Part shown: positions 25,001-36,585 of the stretch, one piece after another
Numbering within the stretch: the stretch's first letter is position 1
Layout of the letters: each line of letters starts with the position of its first letter
DNA from: Brugia malayi
Taxonomy: Eukaryota; Nematoda; Chromadorea; Rhabditida; Onchocercidae
Direction: 5' to 3'
DNA: 64,000 bases
Assembly: GCF_000002995.4 (NCBI RefSeq)
Contig: NW_025062479.1
Coordinates: 12,721,221 to 12,785,220 of the forward strand
Made by a program: the position numbers and the translations under genes
Notes under the pieces: model-generated
What the model was told of the DNA's origin: nothing
The model's database searches: none
The model's input: the letters and a program-made list of their open reading frames with translations, nothing else

Positions 25001-28000
25001 ATGGAACATGCACTTCCAGAAAGTCTTAATAGAATGGCAAAAAGGTATGGTAAAAGCGGAATAGATTCAATACAATCTAGTTTATCAAGAAGCAATTTAG
25101 TTAGTTTTGTAATTTTCTTCTTTCATTCGAGAACTTCATAATTTTCAGAAACTTTCGCTGATTAAATTTATTGTTAAAGGAATGATGAACTTCCTACAAT
25201 TCCTTAACATTCTGAAGTAATACCAATCATTATTGCATTATTCCTACAGCGAAATATACAGCGATCACGATAATTTGTTCCATTTGGACAATTAACGTCA
25301 GCTTGCTCAATTTTCGGAAGTACATATTGTGTTGTTTGGCAAGCCAAATTCATATTTCCGATCCAGTGACTGTTCAAACATTGTACTGTCACCGTTTTTT
25401 GCGAATTTTCGAACATAAATCCGGCTTCGCATGTATACGTACACATTGTGCCGTGACAATGATGATGAAAAGACAAACAAAATAAGTTAACTATGATCAA
25501 GAAACTAATTAAAAATAATGAATAAAATGTCGGAAAAAAAATTGAAATTATTGCATTTTAGTTATTGGCAATACTTGAAAGGATTAAGAACACAAAATAA
25601 AATCTAACCCATGATCTTGGGATATTTAATGGAGTACGTGAACCAATACTTAATGACCTGCAATCTTTTGCAGCACAAGAAGCACTCACCGGATCGAAGT
25701 ACTTGTTTTCAACTGCAAGGAAACAACAATCTGTTTGCATCAAACAGTCGATGATAATTAAAGTTCCGAATATTGATGCCGTAAATTTAGAAATACTCTT
25801 CGTTCTTCGTCTCTCTTCTTTTGTCTGCCAGCGAAAAAGGACCAAAACTGATGAACGGACGAACAATCTCTTTCCGCCAAGAGATTCTCTACAAACTATT
25901 TATGTCTACCTGCACAATTTTGAAGAGCCAACAAGTTGAACATCTTGGATGATTGCAGAATGACTGCAGTGACAATAATTCGAGATGCATTTGACACATG
26001 AAGATGGATGGCTTTGACGTTTGACAGTCGGTCAACAAGTGTATACGGTATTGCAATCTCCAAAGGATTCTGAGCACACGACAGAATTCCTTGTTCTGAA
26101 CAAAGCATCTATGCAAAATGAGAAAAAATTTATTAAGTGACATTTTTTTTAAACAAAGACTGGAAAGTCCTGAAAGCTTAAAAGATAATGAATACTAATG
26201 GTTTAATCCTCTAACAACCCCAATCTGCGATATGCACCATTTATTTACTAATTAGAACTTCTCGAGATTTTGATTTAAACATGCGGTAAAAAGATACTAT
26301 AATGGTAATGCACCTTCCATACTTATCGTCGTTTTGTTGGCATATTGCAAATTGAATCCAATAATGGACAACACTGGCTTTGATTCAGTTGACAGAACAA
26401 TCTCAAAACCTGTCAGAATGCTGATTGGAAAGATTTCACCTGTGAATGAAGCATGCAGTGAAATTTCACCCGCTTCTGCAAGCTGAGAACATGTAACCCA
26501 ACCAGATGACCGCCCTGGAAACAGTGGGAAATAGCAAAAAGCAGGGAACATTCAAAGTACGTTGGATTACACTGATTTCAGTGCCGGTTAACCAGGGTGA
26601 ACGAGTAGAGCAAGCTGACAACCTTTAGCATTTTGATCTTACTCATAACTAAGTGTTTCTGAATAGCTAATATAATATATCAATTTGTTTTCCTTCTAAA
26701 TCGAAAATTGCGAACGCAATATTTAAAATATTGCTAAAAAATATAGCTAGTCATTACTATCCGATCGATGGAATCGTAAAGATTGGCATTCTCATAGCAA
26801 TCATTTTTAAAATAAGTGAAGGAAACAATCCTTACTGTAGTTAAGGTAGCACAGGAAAGGAACTGCAACGAGCAGTTCTTCTGCAGTATAGTGGAATATG
26901 CATAGATCGATGCTGGATAGTACTGTGAATGAAGTGTTGAAGCAGTGATATTATTGCAATCTTTATTATAACCATCCCATTCAAACGGCTCACATTCGCC
27001 GTCTCCTTCGTAAATATAACACACACTCGAGGACACTGGAAGAACAACCAAAAAATGGTCAATCACTAGGATCAATCGAATTATCTGTCAATTTTCAATT
27101 AGAAAATCTTTTGAGTTCATGCTATTTCTGAACTATTATGGACAAAGCTATCAGTTCGACTTCCCTAGTTTATTCATTTTAATAATGTGTCATATTTTTG
27201 CAAACCGATCAGATAATCATTTTCATTTCTGTGAGAATAAAGTAGTAGTAATGATTAAAATTTCTATCTGTTCCAATTTTATATGCAATCATGTTTTGTT
27301 GGATAAATTTTACCTTCTCCAGCAATTACATGACAATTATTTTACATTTTCTTATTTTTTCCTTAAATCTCCTATTTTTTTTTACTTCTAATCAATTAAA
27401 TTTAAATTTGTAGACTACGAGATTTTTTTCCAAAAAAAAAAAAAAAAAACGATACATTTGTTATCCTTAACACAGTGAAATTTCTCCTCAGCGAGACAAT
27501 TCTGCGAACAACCATCGCCATCATTTAAATTTCTATCGTCACATTGCTCATCCTTACTCCGTTTGCCATCTCCACACACACTCATATCATAAGAGTAAAT
27601 GGTACTTGGTGAATGCAACCCCTCAATTCCTGCACTTTCTACTGCTACTGAAGCAAACCATATGGAAAGCTTTTCCAGTTGTGTTTCAACATCTGGCTTT
27701 AATTTCAATGTGCATTTACCGGTTCCATCATCGCAATCTTGTACATCCGGAAGCCAAGCTTTCGTTGATGCGGTACAAACTTCAGAATCCGGCACTCCTT
27801 GGCATTTGTTTTCAGTTTTTTCATCATTTTACGCTATTATCAGTTTTATGAAAAGATCATTAATATTGCTCATCGTATCAGTCGACGTATTTGATTCAAA
27901 AATTAGTATTATTAACCTATATATTATGTGCATTCTGTATTTACTCAAAAAGTAAATGCGGTAAATTTTTTTGTGAGTGGAAAGGAACGGATTATTTCAT

Positions 28001-31000
28001 TAATCCATCTTTTCACCAGCTTGATAGGATTTGGTATTTACTGAAGAATGCGATGCATTTTTTACCTAAATAAAGGGAACAGATTACATAGCATTTTACT
28101 AGTTTTAGAATAATAAATCCCACAGCTTGAAAAACGTCGAATTAGATTAGATGAAGTCCCATCCATTTCTCTATTTCATTAATCGTTTCTCTGTCAATGG
28201 AAGTCGGACTAGACATGACAGGGAAAATGTCTTATGAGTGTATTTCAGCTTCATCTGTCCCTTACGTATTACACGTCAACAGAAATGTTGTATAAGACAT
28301 AAATCCCACAACTCCTAACAATTTCATTCACCACAATGCGATGGACTGGACGGCTGAACCCCAAAATGTGTTCGTAACGAGAAAATGCAGTGGGGCCGCT
28401 AAATGTTATAAGTGTTGCGTTTCTTTCATTTGCTTGGAAAGAGGGACTGTCGAACTTAACAAGTAAAACTGGTTAATGAATAAGCTCTCACTTAGCAGTT
28501 AAATAATGTTGTCGGACAAATAAAATTATATGTCCACCAAAACTCTTTGTTAAATAGGATTATACGTGTGATAAGATTGCTAGGTGAGCAGGATTGGTTA
28601 GATAGAGTTTTCAGTAGAGTTCAAATTTGCACAGTTTTGCAGGATGGAAGAGTCAGCAGAAGCAATGTCGGGAAACTTGTCGCTGGATGATAAGACAAAA
28701 CAAATGCTAGATAATATGACTGAATGGGAAAATTTAGGACAAAGTATTATCACAGGCAAGAGGACGATGGTAGAGTTGGATGAACGACGTCAGAAATGTC
28801 GCGAAGCATTGAGGCAATTGCATAAAGCAAATAGTAGTGCAAATAAGGTTGTTTAACAGCATGAATTTCTATTTCTGTATAAGAAACTAATGACGTCCAG
28901 CTTTAGAACAAGAGTTGTCAGATAATGTGGACAAATGTTAATGAGAAATAGCTTAGCGATTTATGGCACAGAATAAGTTATGGTCGAATAAATGTTCTAA
29001 AAGTTTCAAATGAGTTTGATGATTTCAGCTCCTACTGAACTAAAGACACCATAACAAAAATTTTTAGCTAGAGCGGTTAGTCTCTCTCGGAAACGTTTCC
29101 GTTATTTTAATGAAATTACCTGACAGATATTTTACAAAAAAGGTATCGGTGCAACAAACAGCTTCCATCTCTTTTCTTTTGCAGAAAAGGAAGAATTGGG
29201 TTTGCTTTGGAAGTACTACATTTCTCAAGGTTACAATCGACCAAACAAAGCAAATGATTGAAGATGACATGAAGGTTATTGGTGCGACTCTCAACGAAGC
29301 TCGAGAAAGTATCAAAAACCAAGTGGATAAGTTGAAGAAAATGGAAAACTGCAAGAGTCTTGTAGATCTTGGTTTCAGCTTGGATCGAATTGATTAAACT
29401 GTCGTGATCCAGACCAGGCAGGTCTTTTGTTACTCAATTTTGCGTACAGAAAAGGAGCGGAAATATACTGAGAGTGAAGAAAAGTGCAACTTAAGGGAGT
29501 TAGCAGTGTTCTCATATTTTCTCATAGTTTCTGAAAGAAAATGTTTGATTTAACGAGAACGCTACAAAAACCTTAGTAAAATGGAAACAGAACAGTCTTA
29601 TCAGTGTGAGAAATATTAGATTGAAAAGTGATCAAATCTGATTAAAAAATGAAGCGTTACCGGTAGCTTGTTCTGGACCCCAAAAGCCTGACATTTGGAA
29701 TGGTTCAGATGAACTAGCTGAGATAGCCTATTGTATGACACGTCTGTCTGTGGTGCAATGCGTTTCTTGTACACCTTTTTGTCGTGGACCGCAATTCATA
29801 CTGCTTAATGGTGATGCCCACATCTAAAGAAATCATCAAAACAATCACTTTAATTTAAATGTTTCCATCACAAAGTATTACTGTCAACTGTCAAAATTAA
29901 CATTAAGTTCATTTATTTTGTATAGCTGGTCTTCGTTGGTGTTTTCAACCAATTTTTGAAAAGATATTGATTAATTCGTTTCCGTTGCTTTACTTGTTAG
30001 CTTATAAAATGACTTCTCCTTTACGTGACCAGATGAAACTAATTATAAAGCCACATTTGTTACTGGTTAATTTCATTAATTTTTTAAGCGATGTAATCAC
30101 TTACAATCTTGATACTTTTAGAGATTCTTTTTGGCCATGGTATAATTTGTGGACCGATAACAATTAGGAGTCACTGGACGTACCATCCAATTTGTATATT
30201 TATTGTTGCGCAATGAATGTATTGGCACAACTGTCTTCTAAACAGAAGCTATATGGATATCCAAATAGATGAACCGAAAGTTTTTGAAATTATATGCAGT
30301 TGCATAGATGTATTGGTGATTATTGATGGTTCATTTATATTTTTCAAATGATGTAAATTACCACTCTAGTCATATACTGTTCTAGGCACCTTGTAACTCA
30401 TGTAATTCCGGAAAGGTGTACTTTTAAATCGTTGAGTTGCATCACATGGATCAACTGTTTCTGGGTCAGCACGCGCTGTATTTTTAACCGTTGGATTCGT
30501 ATCGCTTAGCATATCACCTGAAAAATGTATTAAATAGGAAAGAAACGGTAGAGGTAATTTTGCATAAGATATTTCTCACAAGAATTTCTCTTAAGATTCT
30601 GCATCTTGCGAAGATGTGGTATGATCTTTTTGAACAACCAAGAAAGAAGAGTTAAAAAGAAGGCAAAAGTACTGCAGATAATGTATTTCCTTTAAAGCAG
30701 TTGAGATTCTAGAACCGTTATCAATCTTTATTATCAAGAAATTACGGGACGGCCATTGCTATGTTCTATTTATAAAATTGTTGTAAAGGATTTTAATGTT
30801 GTTGATGTAGTGTGAATGTAATCTCTTATGGCTTGAACTTGAATAGTTAATTATAATAAACTATGCTAAGACCAGTTTATCCCTTATCTAAGAACTTTCT
30901 ACCCTTCTGTTACATGTAGGTATAAAATAAGAAATCAAGCTGCTATACTTTGGTGCTTATTGTTTCAACTTTCTTTCCGATTTGTTCCAGTCGAATTGCT

Positions 31001-34000
31001 GAGGAGAAACTGTGATGTTAGGACTTCACAGCCTGATCAAAGTAGGTTCGAAGCATGAAGTGAAGTCACTCGTTTCATTTGGTACAGCAGCGTATTTTTC
31101 TATATCCTTAATGTATTAATAACTGGATAGGTTTTTCTATCCTCATTCTTGAAAATATTTTGATATTAGCTGTAGGCTATATTTTGACGCATTTTAAGCA
31201 TTGGTCTCATATCTGATGTAATCATCTAACATTATAAGTTAATATTAATAAGCATCTGCATAAGTATTCGAACTAATCAACTTCCTATAATGTTAGGAAC
31301 TGGAAGGATGAATTCATAGGGCGTATTACTTGTTGTGCCCAGTCATCTAAACTTAAATTTAATGATCGCTTCGACAGCTTTGCTTTAATACTTTTATTCA
31401 GTAACTGCCCCTGCGCACATAAGTTATATCTTTAACCATGTCTTCCTTTTTGTCCTCGTATAAAGTTTTAGCCCTAGTACTTTTTTTTATATCAGTACTA
31501 TGTTACTACAACTCGTCCCACTTTATTTCATTCCTTTCAAATAGTATAAAATCTGTGCATCAGAATTGTAAATCAAAACGCAACACCTTCAAATTCTTTC
31601 AAGATACGTGTGCAACAAATCTGATGAAAGAAAGAGTTATTACCAGTCACCATAGAAGGTATTTTTTCCCTACAGGGGTTACTGCATGGTACTTCACTGG
31701 TCCCGTGATGAACATGCCAAAGACCGAGAATATGGCCAGTCTCATGAATTAAATTATTGATTTGTCCAGGTGTCCCGAAACGATCATAGCGAAGTAGTAT
31801 TCCACCTTAACTGATATAAATATCTTTTTCCCATGGAAATGTTGAAAAGCCCACTAGATCACTTACCATCCAATCACCAAACTGTACTGTCAATCCATTC
31901 TCGTTGTCTACTCCAACTACTGCTTTGTATTCTTCGACATTGATATAACGCCTGGATTTATTTGTTTTCTGTCTTTGAAATTAAAATTCAGCATTTTAAA
32001 AAGCAAATGACACTTAAATTCCTCTCAGAGCAATGCAATTAAATTGGAATAGGAATGATTTTCATTATTGGTTATGGCCAGTGATTTAGTGTAAGACATT
32101 TCGTGGCACGCCTAATTCTTATTTCAAATCGAGTCATTCTGCATATAAATTTAGTACTTGCAAAAGGGAATTCAACTTTTCCCAATCAAATTATTCCACT
32201 GATGTAAGCGATTGATTAGTTTTTCTTTTAGTGAAATATTTCAAAAGAATAAAATAACAGAAACAGCGAGATGGAATGCATGGAAAATTCAAAAACTTTT
32301 TTCTGAAAAAACAAAATTCAAAGGATTAAATGACGGAAAGGCTAACTCTTCAACAAATTCCATTTCTTTTCTCCATTGTTGAGAATACACGGAAAAGAGT
32401 CAATTAAGTGAAATGGCAGCAGACAATTTAATGAAATCTGTACTACCTACATCTTGCAATCACCACCGTCATCACCGGTAATCGCACGACAACATTCAGT
32501 GTCACAGCGTTTGTTACCGATCACTGATGACCGACAACCAAATACAATAGTTTTACGTCTTAAAGACGTGTTGCGGATATTGATCACTTCAAGATCCCAT
32601 CTGTAGCGCAGTGTTAGTAGGAAATTTGCTAGCATCAAATAATCTAAGGGAAAAAAGACGAGTAGTTGAACGTACGTGATGTTGTATGACGCAAAAGCCT
32701 TCAGAAGTCCGGCGTGTTGTCGCATCGCTGAACCATCCGTATATTCACATTGCTGCAAGTAAATAGGATTCTATTTAATAGTTCAATTAATTGAAATAAC
32801 TCGAATTCTGACAAATTTCATTACCAAATGTAAAAGAAACAAATTATTTCTCGTGAATGTTTCTAATAGTTTGAACCCTTTACTGTTTCTATTATCTCAT
32901 AATGAGCAAAGTATAAGGTAAAACCATTATAAAGAATATTTGAAAGTGGTAATTATCATTCCCTTAGTTCTGTTAATTATTTATTCATTCCATTGGTTTC
33001 TTTTCAATTAATTTCTCTTACAGGTAGGGAAGAGAAAAGGAGAAAGAGAAAGCTAAGAGACAGTTCAATGTAGAGCAAATAGTCTCACCTTCCATTATCA
33101 TCACTAATCAATACTACCCGATATTTCAATTTCTTGACGGCTTGCAAATTCCATTGATGTAAATAATTGCTCTCAACTGTTGGATTATCGCAAACAGTCT
33201 GACCACAATAAGGTATTTCTATATTTCGTGGTTTGTCTTTCTGCAGGATTTCTTGCTTTCGTATACCCAAATGACTCCCTAATATTGACTAAGATTATGC
33301 TTCCCATTAATAAGAAATCTCTTAGCAATGGGAAGCTTAAAATCTCTTTGAATCGTAAATACTAACACCCAACCAATGATGCATACCAAGGTGTTTCCAA
33401 TGACGGAAGTCTGAAAATTTCTCTTCAGTGACATTTCCCTCCCATTGTTCTCGAATTAACTCTGAATGATTCATAAAGCGATCCGATATGCGCAGTTTCC
33501 CAATATAACCCCGAAATCCGACGATTTGGTCACGACCACTGCTGTCTATCGCCAAATACAATTTTTTGCATGCACTCCGGATTTCCGAATAAAGAACACC
33601 AAACTGGGACAATATCTTGAGTATTTGAAAAATTTTTTAAATTACAATGATTTTTGTAAGTTAAGAGTTGAACTTAGGAAAACTGCATTAAAATCTTGAA
33701 AAATGGATAATTTTTATCTGCGAGATGTTTTCCAACAAATTAAATTGCATCCTGTTGATAGAAAAAGATCATGCTATGAGATATAATTGGAATACAAAAC
33801 GTTACCTCACGTACCAATTTATCAACACGTGCACCATTCACGTGAAGTAAAAGTTGATGCGAATCATATGCAATTGCTATTTGAATCCATTCATCGAGAC
33901 GATAAGGTTTCTCATTTCTTAAATAATTAACTGCGAAAATTTTTGCAAGGTTTCTTTACATTCTGTTAAGTTTTCTCACTTTATTAGATCAGAAAAAATC

Positions 34001-35264
34001 AAATATTTTTTAAGTCAGAATTCTGCGAGAATTTCTCGAAGTCGAAGGGGAAAAATGATTTTACTTAGGTGACGCATGGACTGCTTCTTTCCATGTCTTT
34101 TAGTTAAAATGATTGGTTCAGATGATAAAGTTAGTGGCTAGATAACCTGATCTGATATGATCCAGGTGCTAATTTTGGAGTCAATGATATTGCTAAATGA
34201 GCTCCGTGTTCGTCATTGAACTCCGTTTCTATTGAAATCCTCCACGTTGTTACATCCCTCTCTTTTCCGCATATGTCATTAAGTCCTTTAATTCAATTAA
34301 CAAACTTGGCAGCAGATCTTTAACACAAATTAGTAGACAGGTGTTTATGATATCAAATCAAGAAAATCTTATCATACTTGTTGTAAATAGTCTGACATTT
34401 TTTTTGAGTTCGTGTGTTCTCATTATTGCTCAAATCGTGATAGGATAACTGAGTGCAGATATGACTAAGTATTGGCTTCTCAAAGGAGACATAAGATCTT
34501 TAACACAGCTATTTTAATTTGCCAAGTAAAAAGAAGTGTTTGACACTGATACTTAAAATCAGAAAAAAGTTTATGAAAGATAGAAAAAACACAAACCAAT
34601 TATAGTTGCCGAATCTGGCTGGCCACCTTCTATTTGTTGCCCATATTTCCAGCAAATGCGAAACGCATATTATTTCCAAAAGTTTGCCATACTGGCGTAC
34701 TTAACCGTAATCCTGTTAACCCATTTAAATATAATGCATAATCCCTTGGCACTTCAGGTACTGTATGATAAAGAAGTCTAAAAAAAGAAGTATCTGCATG
34801 CAATGTTCGATTTTCCGAGATTCCAAAATAACTTCAAAAAGGAAAAACTGCTTGAATTTGGAAATCACTAAAGTTACGCTTGACTTTTCTAAGATTACCT
34901 TATCTGATAATCCAATGGATGACTTATCTTTGGTAACCCACTTATCAATCTCAAACCATTTCATATGAAATCAACTGTAATTCTGATCAGTTTAGCTTCA
35001 TCCATTGTCTAACACAAATACTCATATATATTGTCATATTTAGTATTATCCAATCGTTCCTTTAAAAGTAGAGGAAAAGAGTTAATTATAATTTTGTGAT
35101 AAATTTCAAGAAGAAAAAAGGATAGATGATGGGGACCTTGAAGAGGTCAAATTCGATTCCTCATTGATGTCACCGCTAGTTTTCATTGTCTCTTCCGAAC
35201 AACAGAAGTTATACATGAGAGAATATAGCAATAGTAGTAACAATAGTAACTGTCGTGCCATCAT
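22097..35264 (-). CDS. PAPPA-like: pappalysin (PAPP-A-like, M43B) metalloproteinase; carries internal stops and frame breaks
   Basis: This is a large secreted metzincin; in vertebrates PAPP-A cleaves IGF-binding proteins. Order on the minus strand: a signal peptide exon (from 35264, MMARQLLLLLLLLYSLMYNF); a LamG domain (about 34757-34600, 33935-33808, 33609-33370); YCGQTVCDNPTVESNY and KYRVVLISDDN (33270-33085); an LNR ending CDTECCRAITGDDGGDC (to 32450); the catalytic core (31978-31644, 30517-30390, 30237-30105); FWGPEQATG (29823-29661); a GDGKRSKDEQCDDRNLNDGD repeat (27797-27456); CYIYEGDGECEPFE (about 27042); CCP repeats (26100-23100); and a last LNR, GWCDFQNNRGYCDWDGGDCC (22762), with a short C-terminal exon ending at 22097. 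All blocks are collinear with PAPP-A/PAPP-A2. The outer exons are open. The central ones carry a TAA, a TAG and frame changes described separately, so it may be a pseudogene or misassembled. Confidence 0.85.
28644..29397 (+). CDS. PDRG1: PDRG1 (p53 and DNA damage-regulated 1), prefoldin-like
   Basis: This small gene has two exons, 28644-28847 and 29185-29397, joined in phase 0 to give about 138 residues. PDRG1 is a prefoldin-beta-like coiled-coil subunit of the R2TP/prefoldin-like chaperone complex. Visible landmarks: LGQSIITGKRTMVELDERRQ, then REALRQLHK, then WVCFGSTTFLK and MIEDDMKVIGATLNEARESI. They match human EEVLADKRQIVDLDTKRNQ, REGLRALQK, VMVCFGNMFIK and MIEKDQDHLDKEIEKLRKQL in order and spacing. 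The ATG lies two bases after a TTTTGCAG acceptor, which may be a spliced-leader site. The gene sits on the opposite strand within a pappalysin intron (27798-29660). Confidence 0.85.
29728..29730 (-). other. in-frame TAG stop in pappalysin exon 29823-29661
   Basis: The exon reads HCTTDRRVIQ, stop, AISASSSEPFQMSGFWGPEQ. Remembered PAPP-A reads CLEGRILVQYASNASSPMPC, then SPSGHWSP. Over about 39 residues the two align without gaps, and the stop sits exactly on the Tyr, one base away from TAT or TAC. Confidence 0.75.
30105..30237 (-). other. pappalysin exon with conserved blocks in three frames
   Basis: On the minus strand, the exon starts with EDSCANTFIAQQ (PAPP-A: DDDCTDSFTPNQ). It then shows YTNWMVRPVTP (like YQGWQPSRKPAP) in a second frame, and finally PQIIPWPKRISKSIKI in a third, which joins the next exon as the start of a fibronectin-like segment. 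The distance from Cys to Trp is also about 29 nt shorter than expected. At least two frame-changing events are implied. Confidence 0.55.
31714..31746 (-). other. pappalysin zinc-binding motif HExxHxxGxxH
   Basis: The minus strand reads HETGHILGLWH, with three zinc-binding histidines and the catalytic Glu intact. VHHGTSEVPCSNPC follows, like VFRGxSExxxCxDPC in PAPP-A. The Met-turn NYMSY is at 30393-30407 in the next exon, preceded by GDMLSDTNPT. Confidence 0.9.
31807..31809 (-). other. in-frame TAA stop in the pappalysin catalytic domain
   Basis: One uninterrupted frame reads GFSTFPWEKDIYIS, stop, GGILLRYDRFGTPGQ, then the zinc motif. PAPP-A has the same block without a gap: TFPW, then about eight residues, then GGIVL. 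The stop replaces the residue just before GG, which is Leu in the forms I recall; TTA to TAA is one change. Removing the segment from the GTAAGT at 31868 does not restore frame and would delete the conserved TFPW. Confidence 0.75.
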
Positions 35265-36585
35265 GTGGATTTTAGTTGAAAAACTTTACAGATTTATCAA
35301 TGGACGACCTTTTTGTCATATACAAATCAAAATTTCAAAAAGCATCGAAGCAGTGGTTTATAAAATTTGTTGAACCTGACTGAGAAGAAGGGGAAAGAAT
35401 ATTGTATTATATCGAGAAACAACTGCTTAACTTGAAGATGCTATAACAGATAACAAGCTCTCGTCAAACTCTGTGACATCTTTCCTGTAACATTTTCCAA
35501 GAAAATTTGTTCCATCCAGAAAGTTCAATGACCAACAAGAAAAAGTAGCACTTATATCATCGATGTAATGTTTTTTTTTTTTTCGCTAAAAATACGTTTA
35601 TAAAAATTTTATGTTTAAGTTTTTTTCCAAATTTCTCAAAAAATATGGAAGCTTTTTTCTTACCTTTTTGTATCATTGTGACAAATATAAGTACAAAAAG
35701 CTTTTTAATTCTTTTTAAATTTTACCTTAAATTAAAAGTAGAAATGTAGCGAATGAAGATGAAAGATGTCTTAATCTAATGAAAGAAACTCATTCTAAAA
35801 CCTTTCAATATTTTTGATAGCAATAGTCATTTTATTATGCTAAATCTGCCAAAAAGCTGTCAGTTTGAATTTTGAAGTATGAAATAACGCCCGGATCATT
35901 CGACTTCTGATAACTTCGGTTGACGAAGCTAATTAATTTGATTTTGTGAAATTTTCAAAGTTGAAATAAATCTCTTCCAAATGCAATGACTGAAAATTTT
36001 CTTCAAAGTATCATTTTATTTTTCAAATATGCTTTGGTCCATAATTAAATAAAATGTTAGCAAAAGCAAAAAGAAATCTAATTTTAAGATAAAATTAAAT
36101 TTTCAATTCTCTACAGAATTTCACAAAAACATAAAAATTTTTCAGTAAAATCTTACGATAGTAGATGATTTGAAGTTGTTCCCAATAGAGTTGAAATAAG
36201 TTTTGGACCTGGCAGTAAGAATTTCAGTTTAAAATTTAAGCATTAATTTTATGTAATTTGTTCCAACAAAAATGGTTGGGAATGTAAAATTGCATAATGG
36301 AATCAGTCCCATAATTCATTGAACTTAGCGCTATTGACGGGGAGGTGTGGGGGTGAGAGGGTAGTACATCTTTCGTTTTCGATAAGCATAGACGAGGGCT
36401 TTGGATAATTCGTCCCGAGCTTGAATTTTAATTCTAAAGTTTCCAGCAAAATTTTGAGCTGTAGGGCTAGAAGTTAAAATGTTAAATCAATATTTTCATG
36501 CCTAATTTCACTTAAATTTCGAAATTTCAAGGAAAATTTTCTGATTCGAAATTGAGTACTTCTAAATTGCAGAGTTTTAATGCGG
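35265..36585. other. intergenic region between divergent pappalysin-like and RPN2 genes
   Basis: No exon was recognised. The two genes are transcribed away from each other from this 1.3-kb AT-rich region, which should hold both promoters. A TTGCAG acceptor at about 36567-36572 lies just before the RPN2 ATG. Confidence 0.5.

Noticed and set aside
27599..27955. 118-residue plus-strand open frame
   Set aside because: It is antisense to the conserved pappalysin exon with the EQCDD repeat.
31438..31752. 104-residue plus-strand open frame
   Set aside because: It is antisense to the pappalysin zinc-motif exon.
31644..31868. GTAAGT at 31868 as the donor of a short intron that would avoid the TAA
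   Set aside because: No acceptor before the zinc motif gives the right phase, and the conserved TFPW segment would be removed.
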